Shown here one piece after another: positions 33,973 to 42,801 of a stretch of DNA of 64,000 bases. Positions within the stretch are counted from its first letter, which is position 1, and the number at the start of each line of letters is the position of its first letter. Source of the DNA: Selenomonas sp. oral taxon 920 (GTDB lineage Bacteria; Bacillota; Negativicutes; Selenomonadales; Selenomonadaceae); assembly GCF_001717585.1 (NCBI RefSeq), contig NZ_CP017042.1:2014501-2078500 (forward strand), read 5' to 3'. The notes beneath the pieces are model-generated. The model was not told the DNA's origin, ran no database searches, and saw only the letters and a program-made list of their open reading frames with translations. The position numbers were made by a program, and so were the translations under genes.

Positions 33973-34518
33973 TCAGCCCTCTTCGACCTCGATCAGGGCA
34001 TACTTTCCATCATTTCGTCCGTAAACCACATTGACCTCCTCCGTCTCCGCGTTGCGGAATACGAAGAAATGATGATTCAGCAGATTCATCTGCATGATTG
34101 CCTCCTGCACATCCATCGGCTGCAGGGCAAAGCGCTTTGTCTTGACGACGGGGAAGACATCATCCTCCTCCGGCACGGGCTGAGTGAAGGTCTCAACCGC
34201 CTCCGCCTTGAACCCGCCGTGACGGAAACGACGCTCGAGTTTCGTCTTCTGCTTGCGAATCTGGCGCTCCAGCTTCTCGATCACGAGATCGATGGAGCTG
34301 TACATATCCTCCGAACGCTCCTCGCCGCGCAGCAGCACGCCGCGCACGATGGGAGCCGTAACCTCTACCTTGTGATGTTTCCCCTCCACCGAGAGCAGTA
34401 CCGAGATCTCGCCGACATTCTCGAAGTACTTTGTAATCTTGCCGACCCGCTTCTCCACGTAGTCGCGCAGCGCCGGTGTAACCTCGACATTCTTTCCCCG
34501 AATCGTGAATGCAGCCAT
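33973..34518 (-). CDS. hpf: Ribosome hibernation-promoting factor, long form
   Basis: A 181-residue protein. Residues 1-100 are the RaiA/YfiA ribosome-binding domain (TIRGKNVEVTPALRDYVEKRVGKI), and residues 120-181 are the long-form dimerisation domain (VVKTKRFALQPMDVQEAIMQMNLLNHHFFVFRN). Long HPF alone dimerises 70S ribosomes into 100S particles in stationary phase. ATG 34518 (MAAFTIRG) has AAAGGGG upstream; an in-frame upstream start is rejected. The leader has a stable hairpin (34543-34562). Confidence 0.95.
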   Translation of the reverse strand: MAAFTIRGKNVEVTPALRDYVEKRVGKITKYFENVGEISVLLSVEGKHHKVEVTAPIVRGVLLRGEERSEDMYSSIDLVIEKLERQIRKQKTKLERRFRHGGFKAEAVETFTQPVPEEDDVFPVVKTKRFALQPMDVQEAIMQMNLLNHHFFVFRNAETEEVNVVYGRNDGKYALIEVEEG

Positions 34519-34542
34519 GAAACACAGCCCCTTTCTATCCAC

Positions 34543-34562
34543 GGGAGCATTTTTCTGCTCCC
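34543..34562 (-). promoter_or_regulatory. Stem-loop in the hpf leader
   Basis: GGGAGCA and TGCTCCC form a perfect 7-base stem, 24 bases upstream of the hpf ATG. On the minus strand no T tract follows, so it is more likely a stability or translation element than a terminator. Farther up (near 34574-34596) AGGTATT and CGAAAT are spaced roughly like a SigH-type promoter, which is weak evidence only. Confidence 0.35.
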
Positions 34563-34669
34563 CCTTTTATCTATAGTATTTCGACATGCGGGGAAAAATA
34601 CCTGCAAAAAGAATAGTGATTTCCTTAAATTCTGATTTTCCTGTCAACTTCTGATGCGATGCGCAAATG

Positions 34670-34698
34670 AAAAAGCCCGCTGTGTAAGCCGGGCTTTT
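34670..34698 (-). terminator. Cold-shock gene terminator
   Basis: Stem AAAAGCCCG (34671-34679) with CGGGCTTTT (34690-34698), 10-base loop, T tract on the minus strand. Confidence 0.88.
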
Positions 34699-34711
34699 CA
34701 AACCTATGTCG

Positions 34712-34912
34712 TTATTCCTTCTTGACCACGTTGTCCGCCTGGGGACCGCGTGCTCCCTCGACGATGTCGAATTCGACTTCCTGACCCTCGCTGAGCGTCT
34801 TATACCCCTCGCCCTGGATCGAGGAAAAGTGTACGAATACATCGTCACCGTCCTCGCGGGAGATAAATCCATATCCCTTATCCGCGCTGAACCATTTCAC
34901 TTTGCCCGTCAT
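34712..34912 (-). CDS. Cold-shock protein (CspA family)
   Basis: A 66-residue single-OB-fold nucleic-acid chaperone. RNP1 is [10 protein letters not shown]2 is VFVHFSSI, and the N-terminus [15 protein letters not shown] is canonical. ATG 34912 follows AAAGGAG. A perfect sigma-70-type promoter lies 76 bases upstream, giving a leader of about 70 bases; long leaders are common in cold-shock genes and can make expression temperature dependent. Confidence 0.96.
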   Translation of the reverse strand: MTGKVKWFSADKGYGFISREDGDDVFVHFSSIQGEGYKTLSEGQEVEFDIVEGARGPQADNVVKKE

Positions 34913-34987
34913 GTCGGCTCTCCTTTCACTGATAGAGAAACCCTGCCGCAAGCAGTATTTCTCCAGTCTCGCACGTATGCTTCCTTA

Positions 34988-35016
34988 ATTATAAGAGCCG
35001 TATCTGGTACTGTCAA
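34988..35016 (-). promoter_or_regulatory. Consensus promoter of the cold-shock gene
   Basis: On the minus strand TTGACA (35011-35016), 17-base spacer, TATAAT (34988-34993): a full match to the sigma-70 consensus. Confidence 0.85.
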
Positions 35017-35048
35017 TAGTCTATCATCAAACGACAGGAAAACATTTG

Positions 35049-37781
35049 TCAGAGCTGCGGGAAAAATTTTTCAACCCGTTGGAGGCGTTCGCGCTCAAGC
35101 TCCTCCCGCCGCTCGAACATCTCACGATAAGCGGCGATGTAGTCATCTATATGCTGCTCGAGCAGACGATGCTCCGCCACATAGCGGTAGGCATTCTCCG
35201 CGAGCGTGCGCCGAAGGTCGGCGCGCTGAATGAGGAGATCGAGCTTCTCTGCAAACTCCTTCGGACTATGATAGATCAGCCCCGTCTCACCTTCGCGCAC
35301 CGTGCCCGCATAGACCGTAGGCGATGCAAGCACCGCCGCGCCGTGCCCTGCCGACTCGATGAACTTCAGATCGGATTTGGCACGGTTGAACTCCGTATCG
35401 CGGAGCGGCAGAAGCGCAATGTCCGAGGCGTGCAGTGCCGCCGTATACTGCTCATACGGAGCAACGATATATCCATCGTGCGCACCGCCCGTAAACTCCT
35501 TCGCCTCCGTTTCGAGCGCCTGATAGAAGCCGTGATCCGAAACCACACGGAAGTGCAGCCGGTCACCGTACTGCCGAATCATCTCGTTGATTGCGGGCAT
35601 CAGCGGTTCCCAGTCCTCTCGGCGATTCAGCGCACCGAAGAAGATCGTCACACGATCCTGCGCCGCATCATATGTGCGGTGCTCCGGCAGCTCCGCAAGC
35701 TGATTCTCAAAGAGATAGATATGCGGGTTAAACTCCCGCAGGAACTCCGCCAGATACCTTGTCGAGGTCTGTACGGCAGAAACAGCACGGAAACAAAAAT
35801 AATCATCCCCCTTGATCTGTGCTGTGATCAGCGGATGATCGTCAAGTTCTTGGAGCAAGATATTGCCATCTGCCGCATGCTTCGCCAAGAGATCGCAAAT
35901 CCATGCCGCAGACCGGATCACTACGCGATCCAATAGGATGATGCTGTCATGCAGATCGCCGACCTCATCCAGCTCGATTGCTTCGTCCCCTCGCTGCATG
36001 CATCCGCTTACAGAGACAAGGCCTCGTGCGCGGAGCTGCTGAAGAGGTGCATCCAGACGGATTGGCGTACACTCCTCCACACGGTTCATCATGACAATAT
36101 GGAACGGCGCTTCTCCCGTTTCATACTCACGGCGCAGAGCAGGGGACACCTGTGGAAGCAGAGGGTCAACGCGTGCCTTGCAGCCTTCCTGCAGCCGACT
36201 CAGTGCTGAGCGATAATCTTTCTTTTTCGTCAAAAACACACGCCGCTTCCAATACTCCTCGATGAGACGGCGCCATTCAATGGCTCCGCGCACAAACGAA
36301 TCCGGCAGCTGCCCCTCCTGTCCTCCATGCACACGAAGCAGACTGAGCGGCCTGGCAAAAATGACCGCATCGCCCTTTTCAAGCAGCTCAAGCCACATGG
36401 CACAATCCGACAGTGTCTTATAGCCGCGTGACTCTGCACGCCAATAGTGGTGCGTTAGATCACACCGCCGAAAGAGTACTGCAGAGGGTTCCCCCAAAAA
36501 GTTGGTACAAGCCATAAGCATTGCATGCCCGAGAAGAGTGCCGGAAAAACATCCATACATTCCGTAAATAGGCGGTGCCTCTCCCCACTGTCCTAAGAAG
36601 GTTCCGTTTCCGTCGATGACTCCGCGCACGGATGTGACGAGTGCAGCAGACGGCTCAGAGAGAAAAGAATCGACCATCAGCGTGATTTTATCCGGCAGGA
36701 GGACATCATCGTCCATGCACCACTGGAGAAGCTCCCCCTGCGCTAGATGCTCAAACGGCATAAAGTTCTCTTCTTTGCTGCGTGCACTTTTATTCCGCAC
36801 ATAGCGTACGCGCATGTCGCTCTGATAGGCCCGCATCAACTCTTCCGTTCGGTCATCCGCAGAGTTGTCACAGACAATGACCTCGATATTGGGGTAGGTC
36901 TGTGACAGAGCGCTTTCAAGTGTCTCACGGAAATATTCCGGACGATTGTACGTTGGGATCAAAATGCTGACGAGCGGCGTTTGCAGCAGTGCCGAGCGAG
37001 CGCTGGCGCGGATGAGGGACAGATCATGTGTCCATGCAATATCGCTCAGGGACTCCTGCAGGATCGTTTCGGGCACGCCGAGATCAACCCCCCAGCGCTC
37101 CAACAGAAGAGGACGTGCCTCAGAGCGTGTAAGATCGTAGAGGTCACAGTTCTCTGCCCCTCTATGCACAAAGTAAACGGGGGCACGCAGGAGGTGGAAC
37201 CCATCGTATTTGAGGCGGAACGAAAGATCAAGATCGGCGCCGCCGCCCGCGAACGCTGCATCGAAACCTCTCACCTGCTGAAAAGCGGAACGGCGCACGA
37301 GCAAGGCAATGTACTCAAGGAACAGGCTCTCCGTCGGGCTGCATAAGTGCTCCTGCACCCAGCCCGCCACATTTATGCCCTCCGCCGCCATCTTCTCCGC
37401 ATTCAGATACTGCCAAGAAAACGTTGTTCTGTTTGAAAATGGTCCAACGGCCGCAATTGTAGTATCAAGCAGAAGCGTCTCCACCATTTTTTGCAGACCC
37501 CGCGGCGTAAGAATAATTCCCTCCTGCAGAAAAAGGAGCAGCTCTCCCGATGCACCTTCGGCACCGCTGTTGTTCCATGCAGCGAGGTTTTTCTCCTCGT
37601 GGGCGAGAACACGACACGGCACATCTGCAAGGCACTGCAGCACCGTCTCGGAGTGCTGCGAAACAACCACCAGTTCCACATCAATGCCGCAGACAGAAGC
37701 GGCGGAGAGCGCCTCCGCCGCCGTTTCGCGCAGATACGCCCCCTCCTCCGTCTCGCTAAGGATGATTGTAAGCGCGCTCAT
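35049..37781 (-). CDS. Three-module glycosyltransferase (GT2-GT2-GT4-like)
   Basis: A 910-residue cytoplasmic protein. Residues about 1-235 resemble a GT2 domain, but its usual DxD is replaced (LLLFLQEGI), so it may be inactive. Residues about 265-510 are a canonical GT2 domain (VSILIPTYNRPEYFRETLESAL, CDNSADDRT, metal motif CMDDDVLLP). Residues about 555-890 are a GT4-like Rossmann domain (FGALNRREDW, a late FIESAGHGAAVLAS and GLIYHSP segment). It would extend a glycan using nucleotide sugars. Last gene of the seven-gene operon; its ATG overlaps the upstream stop as ATGA. Donors and acceptor are unknown. Confidence 0.85.
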   Translation of the reverse strand: MSALTIILSETEEGAYLRETAAEALSAASVCGIDVELVVVSQHSETVLQCLADVPCRVLAHEEKNLAAWNNSGAEGASGELLLFLQEGIILTPRGLQKMVETLLLDTTIAAVGPFSNRTTFSWQYLNAEKMAAEGINVAGWVQEHLCSPTESLFLEYIALLVRRSAFQQVRGFDAAFAGGGADLDLSFRLKYDGFHLLRAPVYFVHRGAENCDLYDLTRSEARPLLLERWGVDLGVPETILQESLSDIAWTHDLSLIRASARSALLQTPLVSILIPTYNRPEYFRETLESALSQTYPNIEVIVCDNSADDRTEELMRAYQSDMRVRYVRNKSARSKEENFMPFEHLAQGELLQWCMDDDVLLPDKITLMVDSFLSEPSAALVTSVRGVIDGNGTFLGQWGEAPPIYGMYGCFSGTLLGHAMLMACTNFLGEPSAVLFRRCDLTHHYWRAESRGYKTLSDCAMWLELLEKGDAVIFARPLSLLRVHGGQEGQLPDSFVRGAIEWRRLIEEYWKRRVFLTKKKDYRSALSRLQEGCKARVDPLLPQVSPALRREYETGEAPFHIVMMNRVEECTPIRLDAPLQQLRARGLVSVSGCMQRGDEAIELDEVGDLHDSIILLDRVVIRSAAWICDLLAKHAADGNILLQELDDHPLITAQIKGDDYFCFRAVSAVQTSTRYLAEFLREFNPHIYLFENQLAELPEHRTYDAAQDRVTIFFGALNRREDWEPLMPAINEMIRQYGDRLHFRVVSDHGFYQALETEAKEFTGGAHDGYIVAPYEQYTAALHASDIALLPLRDTEFNRAKSDLKFIESAGHGAAVLASPTVYAGTVREGETGLIYHSPKEFAEKLDLLIQRADLRRTLAENAYRYVAEHRLLEQHIDDYIAAYREMFERREELERERLQRVEKFFPQL

Positions 37782-38644
37782 GCCTTCAGGGCTCGCAGCA
37801 GCAGGAAATCCGTCTGCCGCATCTTTGCCGCCATCTGGAGTGCCTTATTCGCTTCTCCCATGTCATGCAGGAGGAGTGCCGCATTCTTCAGCGTCATGTC
37901 ACAGCCGGGGTCAAGGCGCAATGCTGCCATAAGGAGTACCTTTGCACCCGCATAGTCATTCGCTGCATATGCCGCGCCCGCGAAGGCATTGAGTGCCTCT
38001 ACCTTCTCCACGGGACGGATTGCCTGTGCGAGGATCATCTCTGCCTGCTTCTCAGCATCCACAGCTGCACGGGCGGGCTGTGCAGCAGGAGCTGCGGCAG
38101 GGGATTCCTGCACGGGTGCTGCTGCAAGTCCCACGAGTGCCGCGAGGTACGGATATTCCGTACGGGTCTTCTCCGGAGCGAGGCGGGCATCGAGTCCAGC
38201 AAGGCGGCTGATCTCCTTGCGCTGCTCATCAGAAAGAATATCCCCATGCACACGGAGGATGTTCTCACAAAGCTTCAGTGCATCATCGGAACGCTTCTCA
38301 CGCTGACAGATCCGCGCCAAAAGAATACGTACCTCCACATTAGCCGCATCCTTTGCGAGTGCATTCGTCACCCAGCTTGCCGCACGTGTATAGTCCCCGA
38401 GCTCAAAATAGGCGCGCGCAACATCCCCGAAGCACTCCTCGGGCGGGTTCCCCTGCGCAAGCATATCGGCAAAGGAATTGATAACCCCTGCGTACTCCTT
38501 CTTCTCCATATGTCTACGAATCTGCTCAACCGTTACCATCTTTTTCTCCGCCATTGTCATCGTCCCTTTCGCATGTCGTTTTTCTTGCCGCCGCGCACGC
38601 CTTCTGCGTGTACGCTCAGCACGGCGTTGCTTACACTTCTTCAT
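37778..38644 (-). CDS. Tetratricopeptide-type repeat protein
   Basis: A 288-residue protein with a strongly basic N-terminus (residues 1-28 rich in Arg and Lys), TPR-like helices at about 50-140 (ARAYFELGDYTRAASWVTNAL; ARICQREKRSDDALKLCENIL), an Ala/Pro linker and a second helical part at about 210-285 (AGAAYAANDYAGAKVLLMAALRLDPG). No glycosyltransferase motif is seen. In this operon it may hold flagellin or the enzymes together (inference). The ATG at 38644 overlaps the upstream gene by 14 bases; a start at 38554, which removes the basic part, is also possible and has AAAGGG upstream. Confidence 0.7.
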   Translation of the reverse strand: MKKCKQRRAERTRRRRARRQEKRHAKGTMTMAEKKMVTVEQIRRHMEKKEYAGVINSFADMLAQGNPPEECFGDVARAYFELGDYTRAASWVTNALAKDAANVEVRILLARICQREKRSDDALKLCENILRVHGDILSDEQRKEISRLAGLDARLAPEKTRTEYPYLAALVGLAAAPVQESPAAAPAAQPARAAVDAEKQAEMILAQAIRPVEKVEALNAFAGAAYAANDYAGAKVLLMAALRLDPGCDMTLKNAALLLHDMGEANKALQMAAKMRQTDFLLLRALKA

Positions 38645-40145
38645 TGAGGTATCGCTCCCAAATCATCTCATATGCCGCCTCCATCGCGCGAACATAGCCC
38701 TGTCCATCCATTAGAGGAGATGCGCGCATCATACGTGGAATCGCCGCGTGCAGCGCCGCCAAAAGCTCTGGATCAGAGGCAAGCCCCACGGCACGTTCCA
38801 CATATGCCTCAGGGCTCTCCGATACGAGTTCTCCGAGCCCCATATTGCGGAGAAGGCTTACCCCAAAGCGTGCTCCATGCCGCCTGCCCGCGAGTGTTAC
38901 AACAGGCAGCCCCATAAAGAACGCCTCACATGTCGTACCGCCCCCCTGATAGGGGAAGGTATCGAGGATAATATCCACATCCAGATAGTCACTCAGATAG
39001 TCCTTCGAACCGGGGCGCAGTTCGAGACGCGCGAAATCGATTCCCGCACGTTCCGCACGCTGCCGCATCCACTCCAATGTATCTTTGCATGGATGGACAT
39101 TCTTGATCAGAAGCCGTGCATTTGGTACGGCCCGCAGTATCTCTCCCCAAAGCACCAGCATCTCATCCGTGATCTTCGCAAAGTTGTTGAAGCTCCCGAA
39201 TACGATCGGATCGTGCGGTGTGCGCTTCAGATTCTCATACGGCTGAAAGCGTTCCGACGGCGTGAAGCAGAGATGCGTCTGCGGCAGACGCAGGATACGT
39301 TCCACAAACAGTCCGTCCATCTCCGGCGGATCGACAAAGGGATCGCCGAGGAAGTAGTCCATCGCGGGAAGCCCCGTCGTATTGAAGTAGCCGATGCCCG
39401 AAAGCTGGACAGGAGCAGGCTTGTATGCCGCAACCTGCAAGGTCTTTCCGCCTGTCGAATGCCCCGCAAGATCAAAGAGGATGTCCGTCTCATCTGCATA
39501 GATACGCTCCGCCGCTTTTTGCGGCGGAGATTTCGACAGATCGACATAGCGATCCGCCATCCCGGCCACCCAGTCCGTGACCTCCGAATGCTGTCCGCCA
39601 ATATCGTAAAGACACACCTCAAAACGCGTACGATCATAGGCCGAGAAAAGCTGTATCGCAAAGTTCAGCACAATATGATCCGTGAGATTCGGCGACAGAT
39701 AGCCGATCCTGAGTTTTTCCCGCTTCCTCTTCCTGTGGGAGAACTGCGGCAACGCTCCAAGCACGTCCGCATACGCCGCATGTACCGCACGCATTTCCTC
39801 AGCCGTCACCCCCTCGACATAGTGGAGGTACATGAGATAATTGCTCAATGCCGCCAACCGTGCTGAATGATCTGCACGCGGGTATTCCCATGCCTTGCGC
39901 AGATACGGCAATGCTTCTCTCAGATCGGCAAGCCAGTAGAGCAGCTGTCCCATGAGCTCATACAGTTCATAGCACCGATCCATAGGGAACAAAGACTTCT
40001 GCTCCATTTCCTGCAGAAGCTGAAAAGCCTCCTCTAACCATCCCGCCTTGACAGTTCTCTTCACACGCTCAAATTCACGTTCGAACGAATCCTTGCCGCG
40101 CTTCCCACTCTGCCCAGATCGCACGATAGCATTCCTCCATCTCAC
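38631..40145 (-). CDS. OGT-like (GT41) protein O-glycosyltransferase, single module
   Basis: About 504 residues: a short TPR-like N-terminus (residues 20-110) and one GT41 catalytic module similar to O-GlcNAc transferase. Motifs are IGYLSPNLTDH with the catalytic-position His157, DLAGHSTGGKTL, APVQLSGIGYF, FGSFNNFAKI (Lys in the UDP region) and LDTFPYQGGGTTCEA. Such enzymes put a sugar from a UDP donor on Ser/Thr of proteins. The reading frame overlaps the end of the upstream gene; a GTG at 40145 (AGGAG upstream) or at 40124 (GGAGG upstream) may start it. Confidence 0.85.
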   Translation of the reverse strand: MRWRNAIVRSGQSGKRGKDSFEREFERVKRTVKAGWLEEAFQLLQEMEQKSLFPMDRCYELYELMGQLLYWLADLREALPYLRKAWEYPRADHSARLAALSNYLMYLHYVEGVTAEEMRAVHAAYADVLGALPQFSHRKRKREKLRIGYLSPNLTDHIVLNFAIQLFSAYDRTRFEVCLYDIGGQHSEVTDWVAGMADRYVDLSKSPPQKAAERIYADETDILFDLAGHSTGGKTLQVAAYKPAPVQLSGIGYFNTTGLPAMDYFLGDPFVDPPEMDGLFVERILRLPQTHLCFTPSERFQPYENLKRTPHDPIVFGSFNNFAKITDEMLVLWGEILRAVPNARLLIKNVHPCKDTLEWMRQRAERAGIDFARLELRPGSKDYLSDYLDVDIILDTFPYQGGGTTCEAFFMGLPVVTLAGRRHGARFGVSLLRNMGLGELVSESPEAYVERAVGLASDPELLAALHAAIPRMMRASPLMDGQGYVRAMEAAYEMIWERYLNEEV

Positions 40146-42801
40146 GAATATAGCGCTCCTGATCCATGACGGGCGATTCCTTCATTCGAGGGCGCAGCTC
40201 CCTGTGCAGGACATCGAGCAGATCGATATCCCCCGCAAGGGCCACCGCAGTCTCGACATAGTTCTCCAACCGATCTGAGGCAAGCTCTGCAAGTCCCATA
40301 TTTGCGAGCAGGCTGTACGTAAATCGCGTGCTGTGGCGATCCGTATAGTACGACACAACAGGAACGCCCATATAGAGGGCATCACAGCTTGTCCCGCCGC
40401 CCGGCCACGGAAAGGTGTCAAGTGCAATATCCACATCGAGATAGCGCAGCATATAATCCGCCGTCGCCCTCTCGAACTGTACGCGGCTCATATCAAAGCC
40501 TAACCGCTGCAGACGCTCATGCGCCATAGAGGTGATCCCACGCAATTGATAAGCACTGTTTTTCAACAAGAGCCGTGCATTGGGCACGCGTTCCATGATT
40601 GCACGCCATGCCAGGAGCACATCATCCTGCAGTTTTGCGTACTGATTGAATGACGCAAACTGAATATAGCCTTTTGCACGAGCCGGCGTCCCCTCCGATG
40701 CAGGCAGACTTGTATAACCATTATAACAGAACTGACTCGTCAGGCGCAGTAATTTTTCAACATATACGGCTTCGCTGCCGCTGCCCTCCGGGTCACAGTA
40801 ATGATCCGTCACGAAGTAGTCCACTGCGGACAGTCCCGTCGTCGCCATATAGCCAAGCCCCGATATCTGAACAGGGGCAGGTTTCCATGCAAGAGCGGCA
40901 AGTCCGGAGTCCGCCGTATGCCCCGCGAGATCGAAGAGGATATCAACCTCATCCGCATAGATCTCCTGTGCAACACGCTCCATATCACGCGAGTAATCCG
41001 AAAGATCCCTCCATCGAGTAACGAGCGTTTGAAAGAAATCCGAGTATTGATCATGCTTGCCGAGACTATAAACATAGACCTCAAAGGCGTCTTGGTCAAA
41101 TCCTGCCAGAAAAGGCCAAATAAAATACTGCATGACATGTTGCCGAAAGTCCCCAGAAATGTAGCCAATGCGCAGCTTTTCTTTCCTGTGCCGCCCTTCG
41201 TGAGAATAGGGCTGCACTTCTGCAAAAAACTCCTCATAGTGCAGACTCTTTTGATAGACCTCTCGTGCGGGAACATTCACAGCATTGAGTTTAAAAAGGC
41301 CTGCGCCATAGTAACAGCGCCGCATATAGATATCCGGCGTCTTCCGAGAATACGCCATTGCATACGCCGATGCGATTTCTGAATCACGGGCAAAGGTACC
41401 ATGATCCGCACACATCTTGAGCAAAGAGGCATGAACGTCTGCCACCACAGGAAGTCCGTTTTCGATCAACGCGAGCCCACGCTGCGCCCGCTCATAGATC
41501 TCCATACTTGTCCCAGGCGGCGCAGCACTGACAACAGAGAGGTAGAGTCGTGCCCCCTCGCGTTCACGTGGAACTCCCTCGGCAGCAAGAGCCCATTGTC
41601 CCGCTTGTGTCAGCGCATTGCTGAAGAAATATGCCCATGCAAGACTCATGCGCTGCTCCAGAGTAAGCTGTTCCAAGCCATCCAGTGCATGTGCCGTACG
41701 CAAAACCGTATCCCAGTCCTGTGCGTCAGCGGCACGAGACAACTGTACAGCAAGTTTTTCTGCGGTCTGCTCCACTCTCTGCGCAAGCACGCGATCATAG
41801 GCTCTCTCCACAGAAAATCTGATCGCGCCGATGTCAAATATATCAAAGAGCCGCCAATGCAGAAGTTCATGCAGTTCCGAGAGACGCGGAACGTCGAGAG
41901 AGAGTGCGCATGCCTGTACAGCCACATCCTCGACGCACTGCACAGCGGGCATCCCCAATCGTATCATCAGCGTATTGGCATAGCGATCATCGACAAGAGA
42001 TTCTGCTGTAAGAAGGGGGACCCCGTGTTCTGCCGCTCGGCAGACATCCGGAAGATCCACATGAACGCCGAGCACGAGGTCAATTTCACCATAGGGGAGA
42101 TCATCCACAAGTTCGAGCGAGGATTCCGCTGTCCCCACCTCCGCAATCCGCGCGAAGTCCTCCTCCGAAAAGCCCTCAGAAATCGCCGCGGGGATGATCA
42201 GACGAACGACACGCATCCGCAGCAGGAGCGCCGAAAGCATCTGCAGAAGTGCCGCAGCACCATCCTCACGCAGCGTTCCGCTCACACCGATCGTGGGCAC
42301 TTCCCTATCGAGCAGGGGCGTGCGGTAGGTATAGTCAGCTGCAGGATCAAGCGGAGTATAACAATAGGGAAAGAGCTCTGATCCCTCGACCGTCGGCAGA
42401 CTCATCGCAAGCTCCTGCGGACAGTCCGCAGCAAGTGAGACAATATGCGGAGCAGGACACAGCTGCATAATGGCACGGTTCTGCTCATCCGGCGTTCGAA
42501 GCGAAAGGTCTATCAGCAGATCAATCTCGTCTCTGCGGATGAGCCGTGCCGCATCTTCGGGGGCAGCATCCCCAACCTCCCGCAGCGTTGCCTCCTTCGC
42601 AAAGGGAGCGGAATCTCCCCCCGTTCCCGTGTGGTAGGCATAGATCTCGAAGCGCAGTTTATTATAGGCGGAGAAAAACGAAGGGAGCAGATCCCGCATG
42701 GGCCCCTCCCCGAAGTCCGAGGAGAGGTAGCCGAGCCGAATTTTTCGATGACACGGCTTCTGCTTTGCAGAATGTTTGTGTTTTGTCTTTTTTTTCTTCA
42801 T
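40075..42801 (-). CDS. Double OGT-like (GT41) glycosyltransferase, first module degenerate
   Basis: A 908-residue protein with a basic N-terminus. Residues about 20-315 are a GT41-like module whose key residues are lost: the LGYLSSDF strand is kept, but the catalytic-position His is Gly33 and the AGH motif is replaced. Residues about 330-520 are helical and TPR-like. Residues 540-905 are an intact GT41 module (IGYISGDFRQH with His555, DLAGHTADSG, APVQISGLGY, FASFNQYAKL, LDTFPWPGGGTSCDA). The N-terminal copy may be structural. ATG overlaps the upstream stop as ATGA, and its end overlaps the next gene by 71 bases. Confidence 0.85.
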   Translation of the reverse strand: MKKKKTKHKHSAKQKPCHRKIRLGYLSSDFGEGPMRDLLPSFFSAYNKLRFEIYAYHTGTGGDSAPFAKEATLREVGDAAPEDAARLIRRDEIDLLIDLSLRTPDEQNRAIMQLCPAPHIVSLAADCPQELAMSLPTVEGSELFPYCYTPLDPAADYTYRTPLLDREVPTIGVSGTLREDGAAALLQMLSALLLRMRVVRLIIPAAISEGFSEEDFARIAEVGTAESSLELVDDLPYGEIDLVLGVHVDLPDVCRAAEHGVPLLTAESLVDDRYANTLMIRLGMPAVQCVEDVAVQACALSLDVPRLSELHELLHWRLFDIFDIGAIRFSVERAYDRVLAQRVEQTAEKLAVQLSRAADAQDWDTVLRTAHALDGLEQLTLEQRMSLAWAYFFSNALTQAGQWALAAEGVPREREGARLYLSVVSAAPPGTSMEIYERAQRGLALIENGLPVVADVHASLLKMCADHGTFARDSEIASAYAMAYSRKTPDIYMRRCYYGAGLFKLNAVNVPAREVYQKSLHYEEFFAEVQPYSHEGRHRKEKLRIGYISGDFRQHVMQYFIWPFLAGFDQDAFEVYVYSLGKHDQYSDFFQTLVTRWRDLSDYSRDMERVAQEIYADEVDILFDLAGHTADSGLAALAWKPAPVQISGLGYMATTGLSAVDYFVTDHYCDPEGSGSEAVYVEKLLRLTSQFCYNGYTSLPASEGTPARAKGYIQFASFNQYAKLQDDVLLAWRAIMERVPNARLLLKNSAYQLRGITSMAHERLQRLGFDMSRVQFERATADYMLRYLDVDIALDTFPWPGGGTSCDALYMGVPVVSYYTDRHSTRFTYSLLANMGLAELASDRLENYVETAVALAGDIDLLDVLHRELRPRMKESPVMDQERYIREMEECYRAIWAEWEARQGFVRT

